Positions 35,130 to 46,625 of a stretch of 64,000 nucleotides of DNA are shown one piece after another (position 1 is the first letter of the stretch; each line of letters opens with the position of its first letter). The notes beneath the pieces were generated by a model. That model had not been told where the DNA came from. It saw only the letters and a list, made by a program, of their open reading frames with translations, and did no database searches. Made by a program: the position numbers and the translations under genes. Location: the NCBI GenBank assembly GCA_016800925.1, contig JABCPU010000290.1, positions 1-64,000 of the forward strand, given 5' to 3'. The DNA comes from Suillus spraguei. Taxonomy: Eukaryota; Basidiomycota; Agaricomycetes; Boletales; Suillaceae.

Positions 35130-36522
35130 CTAAACACTTCTGATAGAAGAGTCTAGTGAGGGAAGGATCCAGTTTGGATAAAGTTTACGATGACAACCCT
35201 TCACAAAGTACTTGTGTCCCCGACCAACTGATTTGTTAAAAGCACGGAAGAGGGCGCAGCAGGCATAGCATGACAATTTCGAGACCGCAATGTAGTTGAA
35301 AGGGGGGAAGGTGGGATTGAGGAAGTGATGCCTGAGGAGCAGGGCTTCACGATGAATGTCATTTGTGACACTTTGAATCAAGGGTTGTGCGCCGACGAAA
35401 GAAAGTGGCAGACTGACGATACTTGAGGTGCCCTTTTCCATGTAATTATTGTATCTGAGACCAAAGTCCATAACAATAATGTCCTTTGAGAGCGTGAAGG
35501 TATTGCTTTCAGACACCGGGTCAATTCGCTCTATGATGAGGGTATCAAGAACATGTCCCATGCGGTGCGGGTAGGCAAGGTTAGTCAGGAGCGACTGGTA
35601 GTGACACCTTTTGAAAGGTATCTCCGAAGTGGAAACACCACATTGTTACTTTCCTTCACTAGGTTGTATGTCAACTCCGGTGAGTACAGCGAGGGCATGA
35701 TAACTTACTCATTCTCATTTCCCTCTCCCATGAGGAGATTCTCGAGGCATAGCTTTTATCCTCTAGCATCCTCCGCATCTGCAGGGCCGTCGTAGTCACA
35801 AGGACTGCAAGCTTCTTGACAGTAGGAAGGATTTCCTCATGCTGAGAGTCCGACTCTGTCCATTCGAAACAAGCCCCAAGAATGGCTGCAGCTTCCTGAA
35901 ACTTCTCATAGTCACTGACCTGCTCGCTAGTCCACGAGTCTCGCTTTTCATCTGCACTTCTCTTCATGCAAGGAATGACTTCGGTTTTAAACTGAGTCTG
36001 TCTCTTCATGACACGCTGCCTGAACTTGCGCCAGAAAAATGCGTAGATACTTTGGAGAAGGTTTCTCTTCAGAAAGCACGTTTCTTCATTTTTTTTGGGA
36101 TGTGGAAGTGTCTAACTTCTCTGTCCCTACTGCCAAAGGTTGGGCAAGGGAGGAGCGTATGAGTTTGAGATGTGGCAGAGGTGCGAAAGCGTTTCTTCGC
36201 CGACACCGCGATTACCAGTGATGTGAATGACACATTTATTGTGTTTCAATGTAATAGAGACAGCGATAACTTGATGCCTAGCATCCTGGATAGAGATTGC
36301 TGCAACTGTATCCAATAGAGCTACTATGGTTCGTTTTGATTTCGAATGCTCATGGAATATGGGTAGTAGATCCCGTCCGCTATCGGGTGAATCTAAAACT
36401 ATGGCTCCCTTTGGGTATAACTTTTGTAAGATTGCAAGCAGGGCCTCTGGCGATTCTTGAACGTCAACCATGACAGTGGCAGCTGAGAGGGAAAATAGGA
36501 GCAAACGCAAACAATCGCTCAA
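35130..36522 (-). CDS. OTT_1508-like (fungal) deaminase-fold protein
   Basis: The last exon (about 35561-35130) carries the zinc-dependent deaminase signature of the OTT_1508-like family: IHREALLLRH (usual H-x-E motif, here HRE), then SKLSCYACCALFRAF (S-C-x-x-C zinc ligands) and the family-typical GCHRKLYPNWILP. Earlier coding stretches on the same strand are 36522-36127 (starting MSDCLRLLLF, with ITLKHNKCVIHITGNRG) and about 36060-35690 (RQRVMKRQTQFKTEVIPCMKRS ... AVLVTTTALQMRRMLEDK, helical). Exon joins between them are not fully resolved and one join crosses stops, so the gene may be damaged or my splicing incomplete. Substrate is unknown; these fungal proteins are proposed nucleic-acid or nucleotide deaminases. 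It lies between ADE4 and an ADE4 fragment. Confidence 0.6.
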
Positions 36523-36577
36523 TTAGGACATGGAGTAATTTGTGTATGAGGCTCGGTCCGTCGGATGGGACGCACTG

Positions 36578-36650
36578 GTGTAGGAGGTAGGTAGGTCTTC
36601 ATAAACCGCGGAGGTTTATGAAGATCTAGGACTCGACCTACCCCCTACAC
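36578..36650. repeat. Imperfect palindrome / hairpin
   Basis: Inner arms are nearly perfect: AGGTCTTCATAAACC at 36593-36607 and its complement GGTTTATGAAGATCT at 36613-36627, separated by five bases. Outer arms gtgtaggaggtaggt and acctaccccctacac extend the symmetry to 73 bp. It may be a small MITE or an extruding hairpin. Confidence 0.75.
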
Positions 36651-36965
36651 GACTAGTGTTGTGGGCAGAAGTCTGCCATTCTGCCAGTGATATTCCAACG
36701 AAATGGGTCTAAACCTTCCCATGCTTTCTCCACAGCCTCGATACCATCATCGGAGGAATGTGTACACCCATTTATGAAGTGGCATGTGACAAAAGCCACT
36801 CGGGTGGTGATATTCTTCCATGGGTCGCACTACTGGGGTGGTCAGTTGAAAGAACAAGCCAGAAAGGATGGTGTCAACCGAGTATTGAAGAAAAACTGCG
36901 AGTCTCGTGGGTATGCACTCAAGATCATTATGTGCCAAGTACAATCGAGCTACTGTACTTGACAG

Positions 36966-37290
36966 CGAGCTGCGCCCCACCTATACGGTAACTCATACCA
37001 ATACACTTTACCAGATGCGGCTAACAAAATTTTAGTCACTCGAATGTCTATGGTATCGATATACCTTCAAGGACAGAGCTCATTGCATATGATGGCAACA
37101 CTGAAGAGATAACTGAGGCTATTTGAGCAGATCCTGTCGTGTTCCAGATTCTTCCAGACCTCATCGCGTCCGTGCGACAGTTCAACCCATCTATTTCGAC
37201 ATTCCATTGTTCCATATTCATGGGAGAGCATGTCACTGGTGGTGTTAGTGAGGAGTACTATTTGCACCGACAAGGAAGCCGACGTTTTCA
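36966..37290 (+). pseudogene. Partial, broken copy of ADE4 (3' exons)
   Basis: Matches ADE4 from the end of the CAPPIR exon through the following intron and into the last exon up to EEYLHR. The intron is still recognisable but diverged. The coding part has an in-frame TGA (tatttgagcagatcc against attggagcagatctc) and small indels, so it cannot encode protein. It lacks the 5' three quarters of the gene and the true 3' end. Confidence 0.85.
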
Positions 37291-37493
37291 CTGTTCAATT
37301 GTATTTGTAATCATCGATGCGGCGAGATGTTTGGCATGTGTCATAAGTAGTATGTAGACAGGGTAATGGATGACTTTCCGTAGGCTGAAATATTCTGATT
37401 AGAATATACCGGAGTCTCAAAAATTTACCAAACATCGCTGATATGTTAATCTATACTGGAATAATCCCCCTACGCTCATTCAATTAAATTTAG

Positions 37494-38330
37494 TCTGGTC
37501 CTTGATGGACGAAACCTTGCAATCCAGCAGCTGCTTCTCAACGAAGACGAGGCTAAACTCTTCGATGACGATGAAAGACTTAAGGTGCTCGCTGCTGCTA
37601 TCATTGCTGGGAGTGAGGTATCACGACAAGAGCGCATTGACACTCGGCACCCACATCGTTTGTACCTTTGCCGACCCCAACTACTTCCAAATCCTCGCAT
37701 CAATACCCCATGGAAGGTGCTATACGACAGTCAACATGATAGAGCCTTCATCACTACAATGGGTGCATCAGGAAATTCACACATTCCTTGACGTCCTTAT
37801 GCGGATTATTTACACTTAACTGCTTGGTGAAATTGAATCTACTTGTCCAAATTTCAATGTGAATGAATTCAGAAAAAAAAAGTTGAGATATATTAATATA
37901 ATGTTTTATTGTATTTGCACTCAAAAAATATAAATATGCAGGTGAATGATGTGAGAGAGAGCAAACAAGTTTTGAGATAATGAGTTAAGCTGATTAAGCA
38001 TGTTAAGGAATGTGTGATTCCTGATGTGTTGATGTGTCCACCTTCTCCTTGCTACTTACTGCAGGCTTTGCGCAGGCATGGTATGAGACACCAATTCCTC
38101 GTGAGGATGTCTCTGCGCATGGAACTTCAAGGATAGATAAACGCTCCCTTGATGCTGCAGGGGCACTTGGGCTTGTGCTACACTATCTTAACTCTACTAT
38201 CCAAAGTCATCGCACGCATATGCGTTTCCTGCGCCATCATAGCGCAACTGAGGAATCGCCTGGCTATGAGGGACAATCATGGATTGGGAGGGGGCAATGT
38301 CAGACATTTGAGCGACTAAATATGTTTAGG
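37494..38330 (+). pseudogene. PIF/Harbinger-like transposase fragment split by a MITE
   Basis: Coding stretch before the MITE: LAIQQLLLNEDEAKLFDDDERLKVL ... RINTPWKVLYDSQHDRAFITTMG. Directly after the MITE (38027 on) it resumes in phase with VDVSTFSLLLTAGFAQAWYETPIPRED and SLDAAGALGLVLHYLNSTI. Together this is the N-terminal region of fungal DDE_Tnp_4-type transposases as I remember them. The catalytic DDE domain is not found, so the element cannot move on its own. Confidence 0.6.
37766..38026 (+). mobile_element. MITE copy 1 (261 bp)
   Basis: Terminal inverted repeats beginning CATCAGGAAATTCACACATT and ending in the complement. The copy sits inside the transposase fragment; the interrupted codons and a TG on both sides suggest a 2-bp target duplication. 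Interior is A/T-rich with poly-A and a TATATTAATATA stretch. Same orientation as copy 4. Confidence 0.85.
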
Positions 38331-38399
38331 TACTTACCTTGTGGCTACTGGTACATGACCTTTATATGATAGAAGTGTTTGTTGAGCCGTCGGATGCAA

Positions 38400-38672
38400 C
38401 ATCAGGAAATTCACACATTCCTTGACGTGCTTAATCAGCTTAACTCACTTATCTCAAAACTTGTTTGCTCTCTCTCACATCATTCACCTGGCATATCTTA
38501 TATTTTTTGAGTGTGAAATATAATAAAACATGTATATTAATATATCTCAACATTTTTTTTCTGAATTCACTCACATTGAAATTTTGGACAAGTAGATTCA
38601 ATTTCACCAAGGCAGTTAAGTGTAAATAAGTCTGCATAAGGGCACGTCAAGGAATGTGTGAATTTCCTGATG
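38400..38672 (-). mobile_element. MITE copy 2 (273 bp)
   Basis: Same family as copy 1 in the opposite orientation, with near-perfect terminal inverted repeats of about 30 bp. Flanked by AA on each side (possible 2-bp target duplication). It ends only a dozen bases before the LINE target site. Confidence 0.88.
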
Positions 38673-40577
38673 AAGGGGTGGGCATATTCATAGTAATCGC
38701 TTCTTGGACACAAACCAGGTGGCACCCCGACTAGGACCCTGGAACTCGACCACCAAAACAGCGCGCAACCGCGCACAGGACGCCAAAAGGTGGCCCCAAG
38801 AGCCCCAAACAACACAAGCACCCATCAACGAGAACCCAAGCATCAAAAAAAACACCAACCACCCAAGAAACATGGCCCCGACGAACACACCAAACCCACC
38901 AACTGCATCCCAGTCGACAAGAATGAACAATCGCAAAACAACAGCAAACAAACCTCTACTGTCCATCAGTAAATCTAACGAAGACCACGCGCTAGGAACA
39001 GGCATAAGAACGGATGTAAACTCGATCAACTCAGCAAGAAAGATTCTTGCTACTCATGGGCTGACACTACCGACGGCAGGCAACATGCTACAGCCCATAG
39101 CAACAGCCCTATTCAAGTTCAGCATATCAGCCAATCTAGGAGCGACTCACATCGATATACTCCGCACAATGGCCTTCGTTCTGCTCGAGATTGACAGGGA
39201 GATAGATGTACAAGGTATTGTTCAGAAGATCCAAGCCCTAATGGGAGGACCAGTCACCACACTGGATGAGAAGGTAGAGGAATTAAAGAAAACAATAGAA
39301 AAGCACAAGTCAGCATTGGAATACACAGCAACAGAGGTAAGCAAACAACTCAACTCAGCCGTACTAAACATTGCACAGGCATCCGAGAATGCTACCGCGG
39401 TCAGAAACAACACCCCAACCTCGCGCAGAGACGTCGCCGAACAGAAAGGCCAGAGATCATATGCAGCTGCAACCAAGGATGGAATTCCGACTCCCTTAGT
39501 CAAGGTCCTCGCCAGAAGCAAAGCTCAAGCATGTCAGATACTTATAGAAAGACGCTCACCGAACTTCACTAACATGCTAATCAACCTCACAGAAATTCAG
39601 CTAGTTACGAAAGCCAATCTAGCAGTGGAGGCCATGACTAAGGAGGACGCCGACATCCCACAGAACATCAAATTCTTATCAGCAAGACATCTCCCCCAAG
39701 GAGGCGTACTGTACAAATTCAACTCAACTGAATCGGCCGCATGGTTCGGTACACCGTCAAACCGCAGCAAGTTTCTTGACGGCTTCAGAATCAAGGTAGC
39801 AATCAGAGACAGGGCATTCCACGTCATAGTGGAGAACGTACCGATAAGCTTCGTACCAGAGAACCAAGCGGCACTTTCCGACATCGAACAGAAAGCAGGG
39901 ATGAGACCCCAGACAATAACGAAGGCAAGATACATCAAACCAGTCAACAGACGCAGCCCAGGCCAACGTACTGCCTACATCATCCTCACGTTAAATACGA
40001 AAGAAAGCGCCAACCAGGCAATCAAGTTTGGACTTACCGTAGCAGGTAAGAAAGTTTATGCAAGGAAACTAATCGCTGAACCTTCTAGATGTCTCAAATG
40101 CCACTCGTTCGATGGATCACACAAGGCAGCAGAGTGTCAGCAAGAATCCGACATGTGCGGCACATGCACTGGAATACACAGGACCTCGGCATGCACAATA
40201 ACTGACCAGAACTTCTTCTTCTGCGCGAACTGCAATGCCCAAGGCCACGCAGCCTGGGACAGGAACTGCCCCACGTTCATCCAGAAATGGGACAACCACA
40301 AGAACCGTCATGCAGAAACGAAGTACCGCTTCTACCCAACCGAGGATCCCCTCATGTGGGAGAGGATCACGGATGCGAACTTCGAACGACACGAGCACGA
40401 AAACTGGCAAGCAAGTTCACAGCAGCCCAACCAAGAACAGCAACCCCCAAGATACCCCCTGCCAAGGAACAGGGAGAACGAATGGCAAACGGTCCCAAAG
40501 GAACAGACAACCAAGAACCGCGAACCAAACGAACCCCAACTGCACACCCTTGGGGGGACAGACACGTATCACAGATA

Positions 40578-42195
40578 CAGTGGCTCAAAAAACTGTCCGC
40601 ATGTTTTGACATTTTTCACTATCTATGATATTGTGTGAGAATGAACAAATTCCTCAAGGACATACTTATACCACATTGTAGTATGGCTTCAGGGCTTTTA
40701 TTTGAGCCCTACACCGTGGGAATCGGCGGAGATATGGTGGAGATATAAGGCTTATAAAATGATGACTCATGTGGACAGTTTTTTGAGTGTATATTAAAAC
40801 TATATAAATCATTATTTATGACACCATAAGAATCATGCCACTATTATATAAATTATAAAGTGGTGTCATTATGTTATTTTATGACTATATCTAACTATAT
40901 AAACCAGAATATCTCATGTATCATAGTCATGATCACCATGAAAGCCATCTCCTCTGCTCAAAGAGATAATATCCTCTCTCTGTCTTATGCTGGCCTCTCT
41001 GCTCGCCAAATTTCCTCTAGAACTGGAGTATGCAAGTCCACTGTGGCCAAGTTCATCAAAGAAAGCCACCCAGACAAGGAAAACTCTTGTGGAGGACGTC
41101 CATCCAAGCTTACCTCTACTGACAAAAGGGCTATTATCCAACATATCACTACAGGAAAGGCTGATAATGCTGTCCAAGCCACCCATTATATCAATTCCAC
41201 CATCACTACCCCTGTCTCTTCACAAACTGTGAGGAATGTTCTCAAGGCAGCTCATCTCAAGGCAGTAACAAAGAAGAAAAAGCCTCTTCTCTCCATCAAA
41301 CATAGGCAGAGAAGACTAGCCTTTGCCTTAGCTCATCAACACTGGACTGTAGAGGACTGGAAGCGTGTTATATGGTCAGATGAGACCAAAATCAATAGGA
41401 TTGGGTCAGATGGGAAGGTGTATGTATGGAAAAAGAAGGGAGATGGCCTAACAGACAGAGAGGTTAATGGGACTGTCAAGTTTGGAGGAGGTTCTTTAAT
41501 GGTATGGGGCTGTATGGGATGGAATGGTGTGGGAATGCTTGCTGAGGTTGAGGGGAAGATGAATGCTGAGCAGTATGTGGACATTTTAAATGACCACTTG
41601 CTGCCTAGCTTGGCAGAATCAGGGATTGATGAAGAAGATATCATTTTCCAACAGGATAATGATCCCAAGCACACATCCAGAAGAGCTAGGGAATGGTTTG
41701 AAGAACATAACATCAATGTTCTTGACTGGCCAGCACAGTCTCCTGATGTCAATGTCATTGAACATCTCTGGGGAACACTCAAGAAAAAGCTTCAAGCCTA
41801 TGAAAACCCCCCTAAAGGAGTATGGGAGCTTTGGGAGAGAGTAGCAGTGGAATGGGGGAAGATCACAGCTGAGGATTGCCAGAAATTAATTGAGAGTATG
41901 CCTAGAAGGATAGAGGCAGTAATTAAAGCCAAGGGAGGTCATACAAAATACTAGAATACCTGGTTATTACTGTAAAATACTTGAGTCAAAAAAACTGTCC
42001 GCATGAGTCACCATTTTGTGAGCCTTGTATCTCCACCATATCTCCACCGATTCCCACGGTGTAGGGCTCAAATGAAAGCCCTGAAGCCATACTACAATGT
42101 GGTATAAGCATGCTTTTGAGGCATTTGTTTGTTCTCACACAATATTATAGATAGTGAAAAATGCCAAAACATGCGGACAGTTTTTTGAGCCACTG
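40578..42195 (+). mobile_element. Tc1/mariner transposon, apparently intact
   Basis: 1618-bp element flanked by TA on both sides (40576-40577, 42196-42197), inserted in LINE ORF1. Terminal inverted repeats are long, about 210 bp (40578-40788 and 41982-42195), starting CAGTGGCTCAAAAAACTGTC. Each repeat also carries an inverted copy of its own tip at its inner edge (GACAGTTTTTTGA), so the ends are nested palindromes. It encodes one uninterrupted transposase. The outer ~26 bp of the two repeats are identical. Confidence 0.93.
40938..41954 (+). CDS. Tc1/mariner DD34E transposase
   Basis: Cut-and-paste transposase of about 338 aa from ATG 40938 (MKAISSAQRDNILSL); the frame is open to 40860 upstream. 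N-terminal helix-turn-helix region (LSARQISSRTGVCKSTVAKF, then GGRPSKLTSTDKRAI). Catalytic triad visible: D in VIWSDETKINRIGSDG, D in IIFQQDNDPKHTS and E in VNVIEHLWG, with 34 residues between the second and third acids. No stop or frameshift; this may be an active copy. Single exon, as usual for the family. Confidence 0.94.
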   Translation: MKAISSAQRDNILSLSYAGLSARQISSRTGVCKSTVAKFIKESHPDKENSCGGRPSKLTSTDKRAIIQHITTGKADNAVQATHYINSTITTPVSSQTVRNVLKAAHLKAVTKKKKPLLSIKHRQRRLAFALAHQHWTVEDWKRVIWSDETKINRIGSDGKVYVWKKKGDGLTDREVNGTVKFGGGSLMVWGCMGWNGVGMLAEVEGKMNAEQYVDILNDHLLPSLAESGIDEEDIIFQQDNDPKHTSRRAREWFEEHNINVLDWPAQSPDVNVIEHLWGTLKKKLQAYENPPKGVWELWERVAVEWGKITAEDCQKLIESMPRRIEAVIKAKGGHTKY

Positions 42196-42376
42196 TATGT
42201 GGGGCCAGCCATCGAAAAGCCAGATGACACCGAAGCCATCACAGTCTCTGCAGAACCGACATGAGACTTCACCTCCCAGCATGCTTGACCCTCACTTGTC
42301 ATCACCCCGAGGATCCCCAACGCCACTCGGTGAATACAACCCAGGCAGATGGAGCGATGACCAAGACCTAGATTAA

Positions 42377-45300
42377 ATGCCAGAACAACCCAACGACCAA
42401 TTAGCAGGGGGCGACAACTTACAAATCTGGCAACAAAATCTAAGGAAATCGCTCCCAGCCTGGGAGCACATGCTCAAGGACCTGGACCCGAATGTATATG
42501 ACATCGCCTGTATACAAGAACCATATCTAAACCCAGTAAAATTAGCTAACGCCTCCAACCTAAGACAGTACTGGGATGTAATATACCCGACAGACCATCA
42601 TACCAGCCCAGAAAGATCGCAAGTAATAATGCTAGTTAACACAAAACTCTCGAAGAACGACTGGCACACCGTCACGATCAAATCATCGAACGTAATGGCA
42701 ATCGAACTGACGGGCAACTTCGGGAAGGTACGCATGTACAACATATATAATGCCTGTGATCACAATAACACACTAATATTTCTCGAACGGCACATGGCCA
42801 CGGAGCGCAACACAAGGCAGGCGCAGCGCACCGCTAAAGGCGAACAAGGCGCAAACCAGAGTACATAATGTGGATGGGCGATTTCAACCGCCATCACCCT
42901 TTGTGGGAACCACAGCATAACACACACTTATTTACAGCAGCAAATCTAAACGCTGCAGCAGTACTAATAAACATATTGTCTATGTATAACCTTGTACAGA
43001 TACTCCCACCGGGTCTAACTACCCTAGAAGCCTCTAATACAAGAAACCTAACACACCCGGATAATACATTCTGCTCCATGCAAATGGAGCAATGGATCAG
43101 CAAATGCAGCGTCGAACAACACCTCCGCCCAGTTGTCACAGACCACTTCCCAATCATAACGGTCATAGACATAGAACCAGAACGCGTGACGCACGCCCCC
43201 AAGCACAACTATCACGCAACGGATTGAGAAGAGTTCAGAGAGTACCTAGCCAGCAAGCTAAGCAATATCCCACCACCAAATGAACTAACTACCCACGTAC
43301 AGTTCCAGGAAGCATTGACAGCGCTGACGAGGTGCATTTTGGAAACAGTAGAAGCCAAGGTCCCTAAATCCAACCCCTCCCCATACGCGAAGCGCTGGTG
43401 GTCAAAAGAACTAGAGGCAGAGCGAAAAGGGGTAAGGAAACTAGCTAGAGACTCAAGAAAACACCTAGCAAGACGGAACGACCCGGTACACGAGGAATAC
43501 AGAGTGGCGCGAAACAAACTCGTGGAGAACATCAAACGAGCAAAGACAGACCACTGGAACGAATGGATGGAATCGCTAACACCAAAGGGGATCTGGACCT
43601 TTCATAAGTACGCAGCTAGTACACCAACTGACCAAATCCACACCAGAATAAAAACGTTACAAGACCAACAGGCTGACGGCCAAAATGGTGTAACACAGGA
43701 TAACGCTCGAAAAAGCGAACTGTTATATAACGTCTTTTTCAGATCACTGGTGGAAAACGACTCAGTAGACCCAGACTTCAACTATGACCCCCCAATATGC
43801 GATTTCGAGCCCATAATGGACCAGCAAATCTACCGCGCAATAGCCAAACTAGCTCCTCATAAAGCCCCAGGCTGAACGGAATTCGCAACATAGTCTTTAC
43901 CAAGTGCGCGGATCTAATAGTACCTCACATGGCACCAATCTTCCGAGCTACATTCACACTGAAAATCTACCCGAACGAATGGAAGTGCTCATCAACGATA
44001 GTGTTAAGAAAACCCAGAAGGCCAGACTACAGTGTGCCAAAAGCGTATAGACCAATAACGCTCCTGGATACCATGGCTAAGCTTCTATCCTCCTGCGTAG
44101 CAGACAATCTCACGTACATTGCAGAACAACACGGCCTATTTCAGCAACGCACTTCGGTGGACGGCCAGGCAGATCGACGGTAGACTCACTCCACATGTTA
44201 ACGAAATTCATAACAGACACTTGGGCATCGAAAGACGATCACGTCTCACTACTATTCCTCGATGTAAAAGTGGCATTCCCAAGCGTAGTTACGAACAGAC
44301 TCCTGCACATTCTGAAAAGAAAAGGGATACCAACGCAGTACGTCGAATGGTACAGAAGAAGACTCGAAAATAGAACCACCCATCTCTTCTTTGAGGACTA
44401 CCAATCGAAACTCTTCAAGGTCCCAGACGGACTCGATCAAGGATGTCCATTGTCCCCAATAGCGTTCATTTTCTACAACTCAGATGTACTGGAAGTCGCT
44501 AACCCCAACCCACGCAAAGGAGAACTGAGCCTGGGCTTCCTCGATGATGTCGCGTTAGCAGCCAGAGCGAAATCATATGAGGAATCGAATGAAAAGCTCA
44601 GACACATGATGGAGAAAAGGGGAGGAGCGTTAGAATGGAGTGAACGGCACCACGCTGAGTTCGAACTTGAGAAAACAGCACTAATATGTCTATCAAGGAA
44701 GCGCATACCGGATGAACAGAACCCACGCAAGACCACACCAGAACGCCGCCCAGCTATCACCATCCGCAATTGCACCATTCAACCATCGAAATCACACAAG
44801 TTCCTGGGCATGATTGTAGACGAGAACCTCAACTTCAACGAACACGCGGCCTACGCACTTGCAAAAGGAACAAAGTACGCACTAGCATGTATGAGGGTGA
44901 TCCGACTGACAAAAGGAATGCATGGAAGGGCGATGAAACGGCTGTACGAAGGAGTCATACTGCCAAAAATGCTCTACGCAGCGGATGTCTGGTGCTCAGG
45001 CCTCGTTGCAAAAAGGAGAGGGAAACAGAGAGGGGGCAGGGGACCGAAAGGCTTCGCCACACAGATGTCGAGAGTTCAGCGCATGGCCACGACCCTAATA
45101 ACAGGAGGACTAAGATCAACTTCCAATGATATGTTAGACGCGCACGCTAACGTCTTACCGTTTCAACAGACACTCCGCATGGCAACACTCCCAGACACTC
45201 ACCCACTAGCAAAGGACATCAGGTCAGCATACATGTTCGGCGCAAAAAGGGAATTCAAGGGGAGAAAACGACACCCGTCTCCACTGCACAAACTGACGTA

Positions 45301-46414
45301 CGAGTACCAGATAGACCCCGACACCACAGAGAAGATTAGGCTGGTCAGACACTATCCAAAGTGGACCCCAGACACCAAAACGCACATCGCAGACAAACCA
45401 GAGAGAGCAGCGGATGAAGACCTATCAGCGGAAGAAGACATAAGAGCATACTCAGACGGATCTTCGATCGAAGGAGGAGTGGGGGCAGCAGCAGTGATCA
45501 TGCGAGGCGAACAAGTGATTAAGAGTCGGAGATTCTACCTGGGCAAGGACACGGAGCACATGGTGTATGAAGGAGAGCTTGTGGGAATGATTCTGGCAGT
45601 TCAGCTTCTAAAAGAAGAGGGAGGAGAAAGGGGGGGTACCATGTCACTGGGGGTAGACAATCAGGCAGCCATCCGCGCAACATCAGCATTCCGTTCACAA
45701 CCAGGACACTACCTGATGGACATGTTCCACGACGACCTATGCAGGGTCATCCCAGCCAACGATGGAAGGAAACTCATCATCAGGTGGACGCCAGGGCATA
45801 AGGGCATCCCGGGCAATGAAGCAGCGGACGAGCAGGCGAAAGAGGCAGCGAGAGGGAAATCATCGGGAACGAACGAACTCCCGAAATCCTTGCTAACAAA
45901 ACACGGTGAAACCAAGGAACTGCCACGTAGTAAGTCAGCGATCAAACAGACATACCACCGCAGAATAAAGGACGAGGCGACGGAAATAGCAAACAACTCA
46001 CCAAGGTTCACCGCCCTGTGCACCATAGACCAGTCAGCTCCTTCCAACAAATTCGCTGCAAAAACTGCATCGTTACCAAGGAAGCACAGCTCGCTCCTCT
46101 TTCAGCTCAGAACGGGTCATATAGCGCTCAACAAACACCTACACCGGATATCGAAGAGCCAATCAGCCAAGTGCAAAAACTGCAACGCGCACGAGGAAAC
46201 AGTACATCATTTCCTACTAGTATGCCCCACCTTCACCAGACAGAGAGACGCCGTGCGTCTCGAAGTAGGCCCGCGCAAATACAATATCAAGCACTTGCTC
46301 AATGATACTCAAGGAATGAGAGCAACCCTGAAATACATCGCACGTACAAGACGCTTCGAGCAGACTTTCAGAGATGTTACCCCCCCCAAGGAAAAAGAGG
46401 AAAGGAGAGAATAA
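42377..46414 (+). pseudogene. LINE ORF2 (endonuclease - reverse transcriptase - RNase H), mutated
   Basis: Domains in order: APE-like endonuclease (LQIWQQNLRKSLPAWEHML ... DIACIQEPYL ... MWMGDFNRHHPLW ... VTDHFPI), reverse transcriptase (YRPITLLDTMAKL, HFGGRPGRSTVDSLH, LLFLDVKVAFPSV, DQGCPLSPIAF, catalytic FLDD), RNase H (AYSDGSSIEGGVGAA, E and D residues, WTPGHKGIPGNEAADEQAK) and a C-terminal CKNCNAHEETVHHFLLVCP zinc motif. Lesions: frameshift near 42865, TGG-to-TGA nonsense at about 43226, frameshift near 43875 (one C apparently missing) and frameshift near 44150. From 44195 to 46414 the frame is open (739 codons). Confidence 0.9.
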
Positions 46415-46625
46415 TAGAATGAAACCAAACCCAAACATAACTGCTTGCCTCCTCACAGGCATCACAGTTCCTGCCCACGCCGGAACCATTGTCAAGACGC
46501 TACCAAGACAAGATATATAGAGTAAATACCAAGGTACATACATGTAGGAGATGTCCAACATAGGGCTTAGCCCCAACGGACAATAAACAAGGATTCAAAA
46601 AAAAAAAAAAAAATATTCATAGTAA

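Larger units (their letters stand above)
38872..42264 (+). pseudogene. LINE ORF1 (nucleic-acid-binding protein), split by Tc1
   Basis: First ATG at 38872 (MAPTNTPNPPTASQS). The frame is open to the Tc1 insertion at 40577 and, if Tc1 and one TA are removed, continues from 42198 to a stop at 42264. N-terminal half is polar with a coiled-coil-like segment (TTLDEKVEELKKTIEKHKSA region). A central RRM-like or PRE_C2HC-like part (IKFLSARHLPQGGVLYKFNS ... FHVIVENVPISF) follows, then three zinc knuckles: CLKCHSFDGSHKAAEC, CGTCTGIHRTSAC and CANCNAQGHAAWDRNC. Such ORF1 proteins bind element RNA. Only the last 23 or so residues are displaced by Tc1. Confidence 0.85.
38697..46612 (+). mobile_element. Tad1/I-like LINE retrotransposon, interrupted by a Tc1 element
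   Basis: Full-length-looking non-LTR element. A perfect 13-bp target duplication ATATTCATAGTAA flanks it (38684-38696 and 46613-46625) and it ends in a poly-A tract (about 46597-46613). It has a zinc-knuckle ORF1 and an ORF2 with endonuclease, reverse transcriptase, RNase H and a C-terminal zinc motif. The RNase H after RT points to the I/Tad1 group. The total of 7916 bp includes a 1.6-kb Tc1 insertion; the LINE itself is about 6.3 kb. It is inactive: ORF1 is interrupted and ORF2 has several lesions. Exact target duplication implies fairly recent insertion. Confidence 0.9.

Noticed and set aside
43212..46050. Antisense open frames within LINE ORF2
   Set aside because: They mirror the codon bias of the sense strand and have no independent features.
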